This document shows positions 52,342 to 61,749 of a stretch of DNA of 64,000 nt, piece by piece. Source of the stretch: a bacterium (GTDB lineage: Bacteria; Actinomycetota; Thermoleophilia; Solirubrobacterales; Solirubrobacteraceae). The stretch is from the NCBI GenBank assembly GCA_021323635.1, contig JAJPKQ010000023.1, positions 20,789 to 84,788 of the forward strand, given 5' to 3'. Numbering within the stretch: the first letter of the stretch is position 1; every line of letters begins with the position of its first letter. The notes beneath the pieces are model-generated. The model ran no database searches, was not told the origin of the DNA, and saw nothing but the letters and a program-made list of their open reading frames with translations. The position numbers and the translations under genes are program-made.

Positions 52342-54273
52342 TCAGCCGCGCAAGGCGCGCAGCGCATTGAGTATCACGGCAAGGTCGATCCCCTCCTGGA
52401 GCAGGGCGCCCGCGACCGGCACCAGATATCCGGTCGCCGCAAAGCCCATCGCAATGATCGACAGCCCCATGCCGCCGAGGACGCTCTCGCGCGCGATGTG
52501 CAGCGCGCGCCTGCCCGCGTGCACGGCATCGGCGACGCGGTCGATGCGATCGACGGTGATCACGGCGTCCGCCGTCTCCGAGGAGACCGTTGCGCCGGCG
52601 ATGCCCATAGCGATGCCGATGTCCGCGAGCGCGAGCGCCGGCGCGTCGTTCACCCCGTCCCCGACCATCATCACCGGGCGCAGGCCCGGATCGGCGCGAA
52701 AGCTGCGGACCACCGCGAGCTTGTCCTCAGGGGCCTGCTCGCCGTAGACACGATCGACGCCGATCCGGCGACCGATCCGCTCGGCGACGGAGCGCCGGTC
52801 GCCGGAGACCATCGCGACGTAGCGGACGCCCTCCGCGCGCAGCCGCTCGACGATGCGCTCAGCCTCCGGGCGCAGCTCGTCAGCCATGCCGATCAGCCCC
52901 GCAAGGTGCCCGTCGACAGCCACCAAGACATGGGCCTCGCCCGAAGCCGGCGTGCGCAGCAGGCCGGCGGAGGCGATCTCGGCGGGCGGCACGCCCTGGC
53001 CGAGCAGGAACTCACGCGAGCCGACCAGCACCAGCCGCCCATCGACGCGCCCCGCGATGCCGCGACCGGGCTCCTCCTTCACCTCGACCGGCTGGGCCAG
53101 CGCGAGACCGGCCTCGCGCGCGGCGTCGACGAGCGCCTCGGCCAGGACGTGGACCGAGAGCTGGTCGAGCGATGCGGCCAGGCGCAGCAGCTCGCCGCTC
53201 TCGAAGCCCGATCGCGGCAGCACCTCACGGACCTCGGGCACGCCGACAGTGAGCGTCCCGGTCTTGTCGAAGAGCACGGTGCGGACCTGGCCGAGCGTCT
53301 CGATCGCTGCTGCGCCCTTGACGACGACGCCGGCACGCGCAGCACGCGAGAGCCCCGAGATCAGGGCGACCGGGACCGCCAGGATCAGCGGGCAGGGGGT
53401 TGCCACGACGACGACTGCAAGCGCGCGGACCGCGCTGCCGCTGGCCGCCCACGCCACCGCGGCGGTGGCCAGCGTGGCGGGCAGGAAGAAGCCGGCATAG
53501 CGGTCGGCGATCCGCACGAAGGGGGCGCGCTCGACCTGAGCCTGCGCCACCAGGCGCACGAGCGCCGCATATGCGCTCTCTGCCGCCGGGCGCTGCGCGG
53601 CCACCTCGATCGGCGTGCCGGCGTTGATCGAGCCGCTCAGGACCTGCATGCCGCGAGCGAGCGTCACCGGCAGAGCCTCGCCGCTGAGCGTGCTCGTGTC
53701 GATGACCGCCTCGCTGCTCAGCACGCTGCCGTCGACCGGAACGACTTCGCCGGTTCGCACAAGCACCACATCGCCGGCCTTGACCGCGTCGACCGGCACC
53801 TCGACGAACTGATCCTCGCGCCGCAGCTGCGCTGAGCGGGGCGCGCGCTGCACCAGCGCTGTCAGCTCGCGCAGGGCGCGGCGTGAGGCGAGGTGCTCGA
53901 TCGCCGAGCCGCCGGAGAACATCAGGCCGACGACGGCCCCTGCGAGGTTCTGTCCGAGCGCCAGAGCGCCGACCATCGCGACCAGGGCGATCGCATCGAC
54001 GCCCATATGCCGATCGACGAGGATCGTATGGGCGACCTCGATCGCCAGCTCGGCGGACAGGAGCGCCACGGCGCCCTGCCAGACGTGATCGCGGGCGCCG
54101 TATTGGCCCGCTGCCGCAAGCAGCCCGCCGAGCGCTATCGCGCAGGCTGCGACGGCGGCCAGCACCGCAGCGCGGCGCTCGATCAGCGCATGCGCGATCA
54201 TCCGCGCCGCTGCGCTGAGCGGGCGACCTCCTGTGGTCGTCGTCCGATCGCCGGTTGCCTGCGCCGATGCCAC
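52342..54273 (-). CDS. Heavy-metal P1B-type ATPase without metal-binding domains
   Basis: A 643-residue pump with about eight helices and no N-terminal HMA domain or His/Cys-rich segment. The transmembrane metal motif is VVATPCPLILAV (TPC at 292-294, in place of CPC or SPC), the phosphorylated Asp is D336 in VLFDKTGTLTV, and MMVGDGVNDAPALALADIG is the hinge. The usual nucleotide motif HP reads HV here (SVHVLAEAL). TPC-type pumps form a P1B subgroup with poorly known metal specificity. It lies 210 bases from the CtpE-like gene on the same strand; the intervening DNA holds no gene. Confidence 0.9.
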   Translation of the reverse strand: MASAQATGDRTTTTGGRPLSAAARMIAHALIERRAAVLAAVAACAIALGGLLAAAGQYGARDHVWQGAVALLSAELAIEVAHTILVDRHMGVDAIALVAMVGALALGQNLAGAVVGLMFSGGSAIEHLASRRALRELTALVQRAPRSAQLRREDQFVEVPVDAVKAGDVVLVRTGEVVPVDGSVLSSEAVIDTSTLSGEALPVTLARGMQVLSGSINAGTPIEVAAQRPAAESAYAALVRLVAQAQVERAPFVRIADRYAGFFLPATLATAAVAWAASGSAVRALAVVVVATPCPLILAVPVALISGLSRAARAGVVVKGAAAIETLGQVRTVLFDKTGTLTVGVPEVREVLPRSGFESGELLRLAASLDQLSVHVLAEALVDAAREAGLALAQPVEVKEEPGRGIAGRVDGRLVLVGSREFLLGQGVPPAEIASAGLLRTPASGEAHVLVAVDGHLAGLIGMADELRPEAERIVERLRAEGVRYVAMVSGDRRSVAERIGRRIGVDRVYGEQAPEDKLAVVRSFRADPGLRPVMMVGDGVNDAPALALADIGIAMGIAGATVSSETADAVITVDRIDRVADAVHAGRRALHIARESVLGGMGLSIIAMGFAATGYLVPVAGALLQEGIDLAVILNALRALRG

Positions 54274-54431
54274 AGCTGCAGATGATCGGGCATCGATCGC
54301 AGCGATGCTTGCAGCCGGGGCGAGCCAGACGCGCTCCCGCGCGAGCGCGTGGGAGCGCCGCTATGGGCGAGCGGCGCTCCCGGGGCCTGCGTCCGCCGCG
54401 CGGGAGGACCCGCACGGCGGTGCTGCCTGCG

Positions 54432-56156
54432 CTATGGAATGCGTACCAGCGGCTGCTGTGGCGGGCCGTAGCCGGCCTCCGCGAGCGCGACCGATTCCGC
54501 GGCCTGCGTCGGGGTCATGAAGCCCGCTGCGACGTCGCCCTCCGCGACCGCCTTGAACCTGTTGGCGTAGCTTTCAGGTGTCGGGTAGAGCGCCTTCAGC
54601 GTTGCGCTTGAGAGGTTGTTGAAGTAGCCCGAGAGCAGGCACAGCCCGGCTGTGCGCGCTTCCGGATTGCTGATGCTGCCGGTCTGGGAGGCTTCGAAGA
54701 ACGAGGTGAGCTCCCCAAAGAGGGTCAGCGGGTTGAGGCTTTCGGCCGTCAGCTTGGCGAAGTTGATGACCGAGTATTCCTCGGTCGGCACTTCGGCTTC
54801 AGGCATCCTAATGCCGCCGCCGCCCACTCCGTATTGGTTGCTGTTGACAAGGTCGTAGAGGCCGAAGAAGACCGGCGTCGTCGAGATCTGGCTTGGCTCG
54901 TGCGGCGCCGGCACGCCTTCTGCAAGCCACCGCTGCATGTCGACCAGCGCGGCTGTCTCGACCTCGTAGAGCGAGGTGTTGTTGACCTGGTTGACACCGT
55001 CCAGCACGGTCCCCGTGCCCTCGATCGGCGTGCCGAAGGTGCATGCGGGAACGGGCAGGCTCGGCTCCTCGCGCGCGATCGTCTCGATCTCGTAGGCGGC
55101 CTCATGCGCATCGATGTGCGAGGCGCCCGGCAGTTCCCAGGTGCGCAGGTAGGCGTTGTCTGCCTGGCGCGCTGCCGCGGCGTCGAGCTCGACGATGTCG
55201 CCCTGCGTGTTGAGCTGGATGAAGGGCGCGGTGTTGTCGGTGCGGATGTATGCCGGGAAGGGCGACGTGGCGATCAGCCCGTTGCCGAGCGGCGCCGCGG
55301 TCACGGCGCGGCCGACCGCGATGAACCCGTTGAAGGCGTGCGTGATCGGCTGGAAGGCGTTGACGTATGTGTCCACCCGGAAGGCCGACTGCGAGTCTCC
55401 CATGCCGATCAGCCGCTTGGGCGTGAGCCCGCCGAGCAGCGTGGCGCTGTGCGCCTTCACCGCTTCGGCAGCTTGGGTGAAGATCGAGTAGGACTGGCCG
55501 TCGCTGCTGTCGCCGAGGCCGGCGTAGCGCTTCGGGTCCCACCTGAGGAGATCTTCCATCCCCGCCTTCTGGGCGGTCACCCCGACGAAGGCATAGCCCT
55601 GCCGCACCGCTTCTTCGCCGATCTCAGACCACACCGGGTCCTGGTCGCCGCCCGTGGTCACGTTGGTCCATTCGAAGATCACCGTGCCGTTGAACTTGGC
55701 GGGGTTCTTCGGGTAGCGCACAAGCAGTCGCGTGGTGTAGGGGACGTTGCTCTGCGTGACCGAGATGTTCCAGTTGCCATTTGAGCTCCAGAAGCCGTTT
55801 TCCCGGTAGACGTCTGTGGCGCCGGACATCTTGAACTCCTTTTCGGCATAGTCGTAGCGTTCGAGGAAGCGCGTGTTCAGCGCCGGTTCCCCGACGACGC
55901 CCGAGGGCGGCGGAACGGCGTCATACGGATAGCCGTGTTCCCCGCTCGTGTAGGGGATTTCCGTCAACGTCGGCGCCGGCAGGCTGCTCGCGCTGCTCGT
56001 CGGAGCGGCTTCTTCCCGCGGCGGCGGAGGCCACCACCAGAAGGCCTCTGCGGTCGCGCTGTCAAGCGCCATTGTGCCGGCGAGGACAAGCAGCGGGAGG
56101 AGCAGCACAGCTGCCCTCCGCGCCCGCGCTCGCGAGCGATGAACGTTCCTGTTCAT
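54432..56156 (-). CDS. Exported alpha/beta-hydrolase-domain protein
   Basis: A 574-residue secreted protein. The start at 56156 is clear: GGAGG lies just before the ATG, then a basic stretch and a long hydrophobic segment (AVLLLPLLVLAGTMALDSA) of a signal peptide. The mature protein fits the alpha/beta hydrolase domain-containing group: NGTVIFEWTNVTTGGDQDP, GYAFVGVTAQKAGMED, GLGDSSDGQSYSIFTQAAEA and IGMGDSQSAFRVDTYVNA, where the Ser in GDSQSA is the likely nucleophile, and GASHIDAHE could supply the His. The substrate is unknown. It is divergent from the exported phosphodiester glycosidase-like gene. Confidence 0.8.
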   Translation of the reverse strand: MNRNVHRSRARARRAAVLLLPLLVLAGTMALDSATAEAFWWWPPPPREEAAPTSSASSLPAPTLTEIPYTSGEHGYPYDAVPPPSGVVGEPALNTRFLERYDYAEKEFKMSGATDVYRENGFWSSNGNWNISVTQSNVPYTTRLLVRYPKNPAKFNGTVIFEWTNVTTGGDQDPVWSEIGEEAVRQGYAFVGVTAQKAGMEDLLRWDPKRYAGLGDSSDGQSYSIFTQAAEAVKAHSATLLGGLTPKRLIGMGDSQSAFRVDTYVNAFQPITHAFNGFIAVGRAVTAAPLGNGLIATSPFPAYIRTDNTAPFIQLNTQGDIVELDAAAARQADNAYLRTWELPGASHIDAHEAAYEIETIAREEPSLPVPACTFGTPIEGTGTVLDGVNQVNNTSLYEVETAALVDMQRWLAEGVPAPHEPSQISTTPVFFGLYDLVNSNQYGVGGGGIRMPEAEVPTEEYSVINFAKLTAESLNPLTLFGELTSFFEASQTGSISNPEARTAGLCLLSGYFNNLSSATLKALYPTPESYANRFKAVAEGDVAAGFMTPTQAAESVALAEAGYGPPQQPLVRIP

Positions 56157-56352
56157 GTCTCCTCCTTCGTTTGGCTTGAGTCCGGTGGGCGGCGGGCGCA
56201 GGCCCGCTTTGCACCGCGATCTGCAAAAGAGTAGCACTCTCATACCAGACTCCGGCGCCGCTCCGGAGCACTCCGCGCGATGCGCGACCGCTGGCGATCG
56301 AGCCGGCGTGGCCACCGCGCTGCCACGTTAGCCTTGGCTGCACACGATCGCG

Positions 56353-57456
56353 ATGCACCGCCAACACCGTCTGAGAACACTGGCCTCCGGCGCGCTGCTC
56401 CCGCTTGCAGCTGCCGCATTAAGCTCATGCGGCGCCAGCGCGCCGGCCGTGCGTCCACAGCGAGCGCCCGAGGGCGCGAAGAGGAGCGCGGCCATGGGCG
56501 CTTCGACGGCGGCGCGCATGTCGAGCGCCCGATCGACCACGCTCGCTGCACCGCCTCGCCGGGTGACCCTCACCCCGCTGCGCAGGCCGGCCAACCTGGC
56601 GCCGTTTCAGCACCCTGGGGCGCCCGGGGAAGGCGTCTGGCATGCGGCAGGGCGCCGCGTGCAGGGGATGCCTGCGGTCTACGAGACGACGATCGTGCCT
56701 CCCGGCGGCACGCAGCCGGCAGGGGTAGCGTGGATGGACACCAGGCTCCTTGAAGCGAGGCTGTACTCGGGCTCGGAGAGCCCGGGGGGCGGGCCCTACC
56801 GCTACACGGCGCCGATCGACCTAAACAGCGCAATGACCCTCGTCGCCGCCTTCAATGGCGGCTTCAAGATGGAAGCGGCGCACGGCGGCTATTACACCGA
56901 AGGTCGCACGATCGATCCGCTCCGGGATGGGGCCGCCTCGCTTGTGATCTATGCCGACGGCTCGGTCGACGTCGGCGAATGGGGCAGCGAACTGCGGATG
57001 AGCCCGCAGGTTGTGGCGGTGCGCCAGAACCTCGTGCCGCTGGTTGCGCAGGGCAGGCCGACGCCGCTTGCCGGCAGCGCCGAATGGCAGGTCTGGGGCG
57101 CCACCTGCGGCGAGCGCTCGTGTGCGGCGAGCGTTCCCGGCATCGAGCATCAGTGGCGCTCGGCCGTGGGTGTGACCGGCGCGGGAGCGCTCGTGTACGT
57201 GCAGGGTCCGGCGCTCGACCCGCTGCAGCTGGCGCAGCTGCTCGTCCGCGCGGGCGTCGTTCGCGGGATGGAGCTTGACATCAATCCCGACTGGCCGATA
57301 TTCGCGACCTACGACCCCGCGAGCGAACTCGGCCTTGCGAGCGCAGCCAACGGCCATGGGCTGCTGCCCGGCACGGTGCGCAGCCCGGCGGTCTTCTTCG
57401 AAGCGTGGTGGGCGCGCGACTTCATCACGATGTCCGCACGCCACCAGCTTGGGTGA
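56353..57456 (+). CDS. Lipoprotein with phosphodiester glycosidase-like domain
   Basis: A 367-residue protein. The N-terminal hydrophobic stretch ends in a lipobox (LSSC at about 23-26), so it is probably a lipoprotein. After a basic, Ala/Ser-rich linker the domain of the NAGPA/phosphodiester glycosidase family follows: MTLVAAFNGGFKMEAAHGG, YYTEGRTIDPLRDGAASLV, and the late GVVRGMELDINPDWPIFATY. Members cleave sugar-phosphodiester links in cell-wall or lipid-linked glycans. Glu is often GAA here too. It is divergent from the exported hydrolase gene. Confidence 0.8.
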   Translation: MHRQHRLRTLASGALLPLAAAALSSCGASAPAVRPQRAPEGAKRSAAMGASTAARMSSARSTTLAAPPRRVTLTPLRRPANLAPFQHPGAPGEGVWHAAGRRVQGMPAVYETTIVPPGGTQPAGVAWMDTRLLEARLYSGSESPGGGPYRYTAPIDLNSAMTLVAAFNGGFKMEAAHGGYYTEGRTIDPLRDGAASLVIYADGSVDVGEWGSELRMSPQVVAVRQNLVPLVAQGRPTPLAGSAEWQVWGATCGERSCAASVPGIEHQWRSAVGVTGAGALVYVQGPALDPLQLAQLLVRAGVVRGMELDINPDWPIFATYDPASELGLASAANGHGLLPGTVRSPAVFFEAWWARDFITMSARHQLG

Positions 57457-57571
57457 GCCGGATGGGCGCGCCTGGGCCCGATCGAGCGACCTTTGGCATC
57501 TGACGAGGGCCGGCGATCAGCTTGAGAGCGCGCGAGCGCAGAGCCGACCCTAGGGCGGAGGCTGCGCCGCC

Positions 57572-58303
57572 TCAGTCTCCCCCGAAGCGACGCCGCCGGG
57601 TTTCGAACTCCGCAAGGCATTCTTCAAAGCAGCTGCGGTCGAAGTCCGGCCAGTGCTCGTCGCGAAAGACCAGCTCGGTGTAGGCGAGCTGCCAGAGCAT
57701 GAAGTTCGAGAGCCGCATGTCGCCGCCGGTGCGAATCAGCAGGTCAGGGTCGTGCATCTCGGGCGCGTAGAGGTGCTCCCGCACGGTGTCGCCATTGCCA
57801 GCAAAGGCGGATACGGCATCCTCGAGCTCCTGGCGCCCGCTGTAGTTGACGGCCAGGAACAGCTTAAGATCACAATTTGACGCTGTCAGCTCCTCAGCTT
57901 GGCGCATCTGATCGACCAGTCCGCTGGGGAGGCCGCTGCGGACGCCGATGAAGCGCATTCGCACTCCGCGCTGAGCGACGACTGGAGTGCTTGCCGCGAT
58001 GCTGCGCTCTGCAGCCTCAAGGAAGGCCTGGACGTGCTCATCTGATCGACGCCAGTTCTCGGTTGACCAGGCGAAGATCGTCATCTCCTGAATGCCAAGC
58101 TCGCGCGCGTCCAGCACGCGCGCTAGCGCCGTGTCGAAGCCCGCCTGATAGCCCTCGGCGACGGGGAGCCCGCGAGCCGCAGCCCAGCGCCGATGCCCGT
58201 CCACGATCAGCGCGATGTACCTGGCTTGTCGCTCGGCTCCTCCTGGGGAATGCGGTGCGGCTCCCTGCCGAGGCAAACCCTTTTGCCCGTTCTCTCGATT
58301 CAT
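57572..58303 (-). CDS. Isoprenyl transferase (cis-prenyltransferase), unusual motif
   Basis: About 243 residues. It should condense isopentenyl diphosphate units to a polyprenyl diphosphate carrier. Recognised features are IALIVDGHRRWAAARG, FAWSTENWRRSDEHV, MRFIGVRSGLPSGLVDQM and DPDLLIRTGGDMRLSNFML. The first motif is normally DGNGRWA or DGNRRWA; the Asn is replaced by His (H37). The catalytic Asp (D35) and the Arg and Trp remain. The ATG at 58303 follows AAGGG directly and clears the permease stop; the longer frame overlaps it. It lies 34 bases after the permease on the same strand, so it is likely a specialised paralogue in that operon. Confidence 0.88.
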   Translation of the reverse strand: MNRENGQKGLPRQGAAPHSPGGAERQARYIALIVDGHRRWAAARGLPVAEGYQAGFDTALARVLDARELGIQEMTIFAWSTENWRRSDEHVQAFLEAAERSIAASTPVVAQRGVRMRFIGVRSGLPSGLVDQMRQAEELTASNCDLKLFLAVNYSGRQELEDAVSAFAGNGDTVREHLYAPEMHDPDLLIRTGGDMRLSNFMLWQLAYTELVFRDEHWPDFDRSCFEECLAEFETRRRRFGGD

Positions 58304-58337
58304 CCCTTGCGCCTGCGTCCTGAGCGTAGCGCTGTTG

Positions 58338-60977
58338 CTAGCCCTGTTCGAGAGCCACTGCCAAGGGTACCCGCGACGCAAGCCAGATCGGCACCATCGC
58401 GATCAGCGACGCGGCACCGATCACGATCGCGAAGATCTCGATCGGGCCGGCCCCAAAGGCAAAGCTGGAAACTGGGAAGCCTGTCACATGTCGCAGGTAG
58501 GCGTCGAGGATTGCCTCGCCGTAGATGCCGCCAATGACGCCTGCGGTGCAGCCAGCTCCGAGCGTCAGGGCTGCCTTCACCACAAGAATTCGCCGCAGCC
58601 TGTGGGCCGGTACGCACTCGATGCGCAGCGCCGACAGCGAGGGGCGCTCCTGCCAGACGTCCGCGCTGAGAGCAGCGGCCATCGCCATGATCGATCCTAT
58701 TACCAGCAGCAATGAGATCCATTGCAGCTGGCTCAGACCTTCGCCGGTTAGCGATAGAAACCCATTGATCCACGCGCGCGCAGAAGTGACTTCAAGCCCG
58801 CCTCCAGCGCCTAGCGTGGCACGCACCTCGCGCTGAACTCGGCCCGGGCTTGCGCCGTCAGCCAGCTGTGCGGCGAGCACCGTCGGCTCGACCGTCCCCA
58901 GCAGCGCAACTGCCGTGCGTCTGTTGGTGAGAATCGACCCTCCAGGCCAACCGAGATTTGTGGTCAATGCTGCAACGTCGAATTGCCTGATGCCGGAAGC
59001 GGTTGGCAGCCGAATCGCTGCTCCGACCGACGCGTGTAACGTGGCGGCGAGCTGTGCCGAGATGGCGATCCAACCACCTTGGTCAAGATGTCGCTCGGCG
59101 CTTCTCAGGCCACCGGCAACGATCTGGCTCGCGAGCAGCTCGGCTCGCACGCGCTGTGGAAAAGCAAAGGTTAGGGCGCGCTGATTGCCAATGTCGAAGA
59201 ACCCGCCCTGCAGCGCTCGAACCATCGACACACCGGGCACTCGTGCTATGCGCGCTTCATCATTACCCGGCTGGAAGTCGGTCATCAAAAGCTCATCGTG
59301 GGGATTCAGCACCCATACCTCCCCTGCCGCAGCGCTTGCCTGCGCCGTACGTGTTATCCCGGCCAGCAGGTCCCCCCGCGAGCCCTCGAGCGCGACAGCC
59401 CCGAACAGCGCCACGGCGCCGGTCATCACCAGCGCCAGCGAGCGCAGGTTGGTGCGCCGTAGTGACATCACCGCCACGGGCAGAATGCTCAGGCGGCTGG
59501 AGTGCGCCGCGACCCACCCCGCTGCGCCGACCATCCCGATGAAGAGCAGGGGCATCGCCGCCACGCAGGCCAGCGCGACTGCCACACACGCCACGAGCGC
59601 AAGCGCTGGATCGGCGATGTAGATCGCCGTTGCGATCCCAAGCAGCAGCGCTGCAGCGCAGGCAAGCCGCACGGCAATGCGGGGGGTGACCCCATTGCCC
59701 GCCTCGCCCTCTTCTCTGAAGATCGCATCGGTCGCGCGCGCTCGGCGCAGGTCAGCGGCGGGCAGCATCGAGGCGATGCAGGTTGCAAGCACCCCACCGA
59801 CAAGCGCAAGCAGCGGCGGGCCTGCGCCGATGACGAGCCCTTCGCCGAGGACGAAGGCTTGGGAGAGGTAGCCGGGGCGCTGGTGAAAGACGCCAAGCGC
59901 AAGACCGTAGCCGGCACCAAGGCCGACCAGCGAGGCTATCAGGCCCAGGCAGAGCCCCTGGAAGAGCAGGAGCTCCACCATCGCGCTGCGCCGCGCGCCG
60001 TCCAGGCGCAGGTCGGCAATCTGCGCGCGGCGGTCGGGAACGGTCAGGAGCACCGCGTTGAAGGCAAGCAGGAAGCCGAGCAGCGCGGCCACCGCCGCAA
60101 AGAAGGTGCTTGCCAGATCGCCCGGTGCAAGCGCCTGATCGAGCAGCGCGATCTCCTGATCTGCTGAGGCGACGCTGATGCGCCCGCCGGCGATCCTTTC
60201 AAGCCCGCGCCTGACCTGCGCGCCGCGGCCCGGGTAGGACTGCACGAGGATCCGCGAGACCCGGCCCCTCAGCCCCGAGAGCCCCTGCAGCGCTTCAAGG
60301 GGCATCGCGCCGGCAAGCACGCCCGAGAGCGCCCCCACCGCTTCAGGCCCGAGCACCGCTGAGACCTTGAGCGGGTAGGCGCGCCCGCGCACCGCAAAGC
60401 GCACATGCGCGCCGCCCGGGCCTTCAAGCGAGGCGCGGCTGATGCCAAGCGCGCTTGCGCTTGCGGAGGAGAGCCCGATCGCGCGCTCTGAGAAGACCGC
60501 CCCCGGGACGGTGTGGGAGAGGCCGTCCAAGATGCCCAGGGCGACATCGGTGCCAAGCACGGTGACGGTCAGCTGCCGTCCGTCTGCAGAGCGCACCGTC
60601 GCCTGCTCTTCAAGCAGCGGCGCCGCCTGCTTGACGCCCGGAAGGCGTTCGACCTCTGCCAGCAGCCCTTCCGGGAAGCCTTCCGGGCCGCGGGCGCGAA
60701 GCTGCAGGTCGGCGTGGCCGACGACCTTGCGCAGCACCTGGGCTGCCGAGCCGGCGATCGAGCCGCTTGCGACCAGCGTGGCGAAGACGAGCGCCACCGC
60801 GATCACGATGCCAAGGCCGGCAAAGAGCTCCTGGGAGAGGTGGTAGCGCAGGCGGCTGCGGTAGAGGTAGAAGAGGCCATAAGGGCGGATGAAGCGCCGG
60901 GCCTCCGGCGGGAGCTCTTGGAGCAGACGCCTTGGCGCATCGGCGCCGCCCGCTCGCTCAGGGGCGCCGATGTCCAT
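58338..60977 (-). CDS. FtsX-like ABC transporter permease
   Basis: A large permease of 879 residues with the double FtsX architecture: a helix, an outside domain of about 200 residues, three helices, a joining stretch, then a second such unit. Hydrophobic segments include LGIVIAVALVFATLVASGSI and LLLVIGSIMAMAAALSAD. The family (MacB/FtsX/LolC type) moves lipids, lipoproteins or peptides, or signals across the membrane. It overlaps the intact ABC ATPase gene by 20 bases, so it is the membrane part of that transporter. Confidence 0.88.
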   Translation of the reverse strand: MDIGAPERAGGADAPRRLLQELPPEARRFIRPYGLFYLYRSRLRYHLSQELFAGLGIVIAVALVFATLVASGSIAGSAAQVLRKVVGHADLQLRARGPEGFPEGLLAEVERLPGVKQAAPLLEEQATVRSADGRQLTVTVLGTDVALGILDGLSHTVPGAVFSERAIGLSSASASALGISRASLEGPGGAHVRFAVRGRAYPLKVSAVLGPEAVGALSGVLAGAMPLEALQGLSGLRGRVSRILVQSYPGRGAQVRRGLERIAGGRISVASADQEIALLDQALAPGDLASTFFAAVAALLGFLLAFNAVLLTVPDRRAQIADLRLDGARRSAMVELLLFQGLCLGLIASLVGLGAGYGLALGVFHQRPGYLSQAFVLGEGLVIGAGPPLLALVGGVLATCIASMLPAADLRRARATDAIFREEGEAGNGVTPRIAVRLACAAALLLGIATAIYIADPALALVACVAVALACVAAMPLLFIGMVGAAGWVAAHSSRLSILPVAVMSLRRTNLRSLALVMTGAVALFGAVALEGSRGDLLAGITRTAQASAAAGEVWVLNPHDELLMTDFQPGNDEARIARVPGVSMVRALQGGFFDIGNQRALTFAFPQRVRAELLASQIVAGGLRSAERHLDQGGWIAISAQLAATLHASVGAAIRLPTASGIRQFDVAALTTNLGWPGGSILTNRRTAVALLGTVEPTVLAAQLADGASPGRVQREVRATLGAGGGLEVTSARAWINGFLSLTGEGLSQLQWISLLLVIGSIMAMAAALSADVWQERPSLSALRIECVPAHRLRRILVVKAALTLGAGCTAGVIGGIYGEAILDAYLRHVTGFPVSSFAFGAGPIEIFAIVIGAASLIAMVPIWLASRVPLAVALEQG

Positions 60978-61749
60978 CTGGCCCCCCGGCGATCAGCGCC
61001 CGCGCCTGCTCCTGGTCCCCCGCCTCAAGCAGGCGCCCGTCGCGCAGCACCATGCGCCGATCGGCAGCTCCTGCGGCCTCAAGGTCATGGGTGACCAGCA
61101 GCACCCCCGCGGAGCGCTCGCGCGCGATCGAGTGAAGCAGCGCCACGATCTCATGGCTTCGCACGCTGTCGAGGTTCCCGGTCGGCTCATCGGCCAGGAT
61201 CAGCCGCGGGTGCTTTGCCAGCACGCGCGCGATCGCAAGGCGCTGGCGCTCCCCGCCTGAGAGCTGCTCGGGAGTGTGGGAGAGGCGATCGCCCAAGCCC
61301 ACGCGCTCAAGCCAGGGGATGACGGCCGCCTTTGCCTGCCGCAGGGAGAGCCCGCCCAGGATCAGATAGAGGCAGGCGTTTTCAAGCGCTGAGACGTTGC
61401 CCATCAGGTGGGTGTGCTGGTGGATGAAGCCCACCTGGCCGCGCAGGTAGGCGGAGAGCTCGCGCTCGGGCATGGTGGCGAGGTCGCGTCCGCGGAAGCG
61501 AAGCGTGCCGCCTTCTGGGCGCATCAGCCCCGCCGCCAGGAACAGGAGCGTCGTCTTGCCCGAGCCGGAGGGCCCGTGCAGGGCGAGCATCTCGCCACTG
61601 CAGAGGCTGAAGCTGACCCCGTCCACGGCGCGCACGACCTCGCCTGTCGAGTGGTAGTGCTTGACGACATCCTCCAGCTCCAGCAGCGGCTGGTCGTCGT
61701 CGCCGCCGCGCTGCGGTGTCTTTGGCGGCGCGCTCTGCGTTGCGGACAT
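60958..61749 (-). CDS. ABC transporter ATPase, intact
   Basis: A 263-residue ATPase of the MacB/LolD type, with Walker A HGPSGSGKTTLLFLAAGL (about 58-76), the Q-loop GFIHQHTHLMGNVSALEN, the signature LSGGERQRLAIARVLA and Walker B LILADEPTGNLDS, and the H-loop LLVTHDLEAA. All catalytic residues are present. It is encoded between a degenerate ATPase and the FtsX-like permease with overlapping ends, forming a heteromeric ABC exporter. Confidence 0.93.
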   Translation of the reverse strand: MSATQSAPPKTPQRGGDDDQPLLELEDVVKHYHSTGEVVRAVDGVSFSLCSGEMLALHGPSGSGKTTLLFLAAGLMRPEGGTLRFRGRDLATMPERELSAYLRGQVGFIHQHTHLMGNVSALENACLYLILGGLSLRQAKAAVIPWLERVGLGDRLSHTPEQLSGGERQRLAIARVLAKHPRLILADEPTGNLDSVRSHEIVALLHSIARERSAGVLLVTHDLEAAGAADRRMVLRDGRLLEAGDQEQARALIAGGPDGHRRP

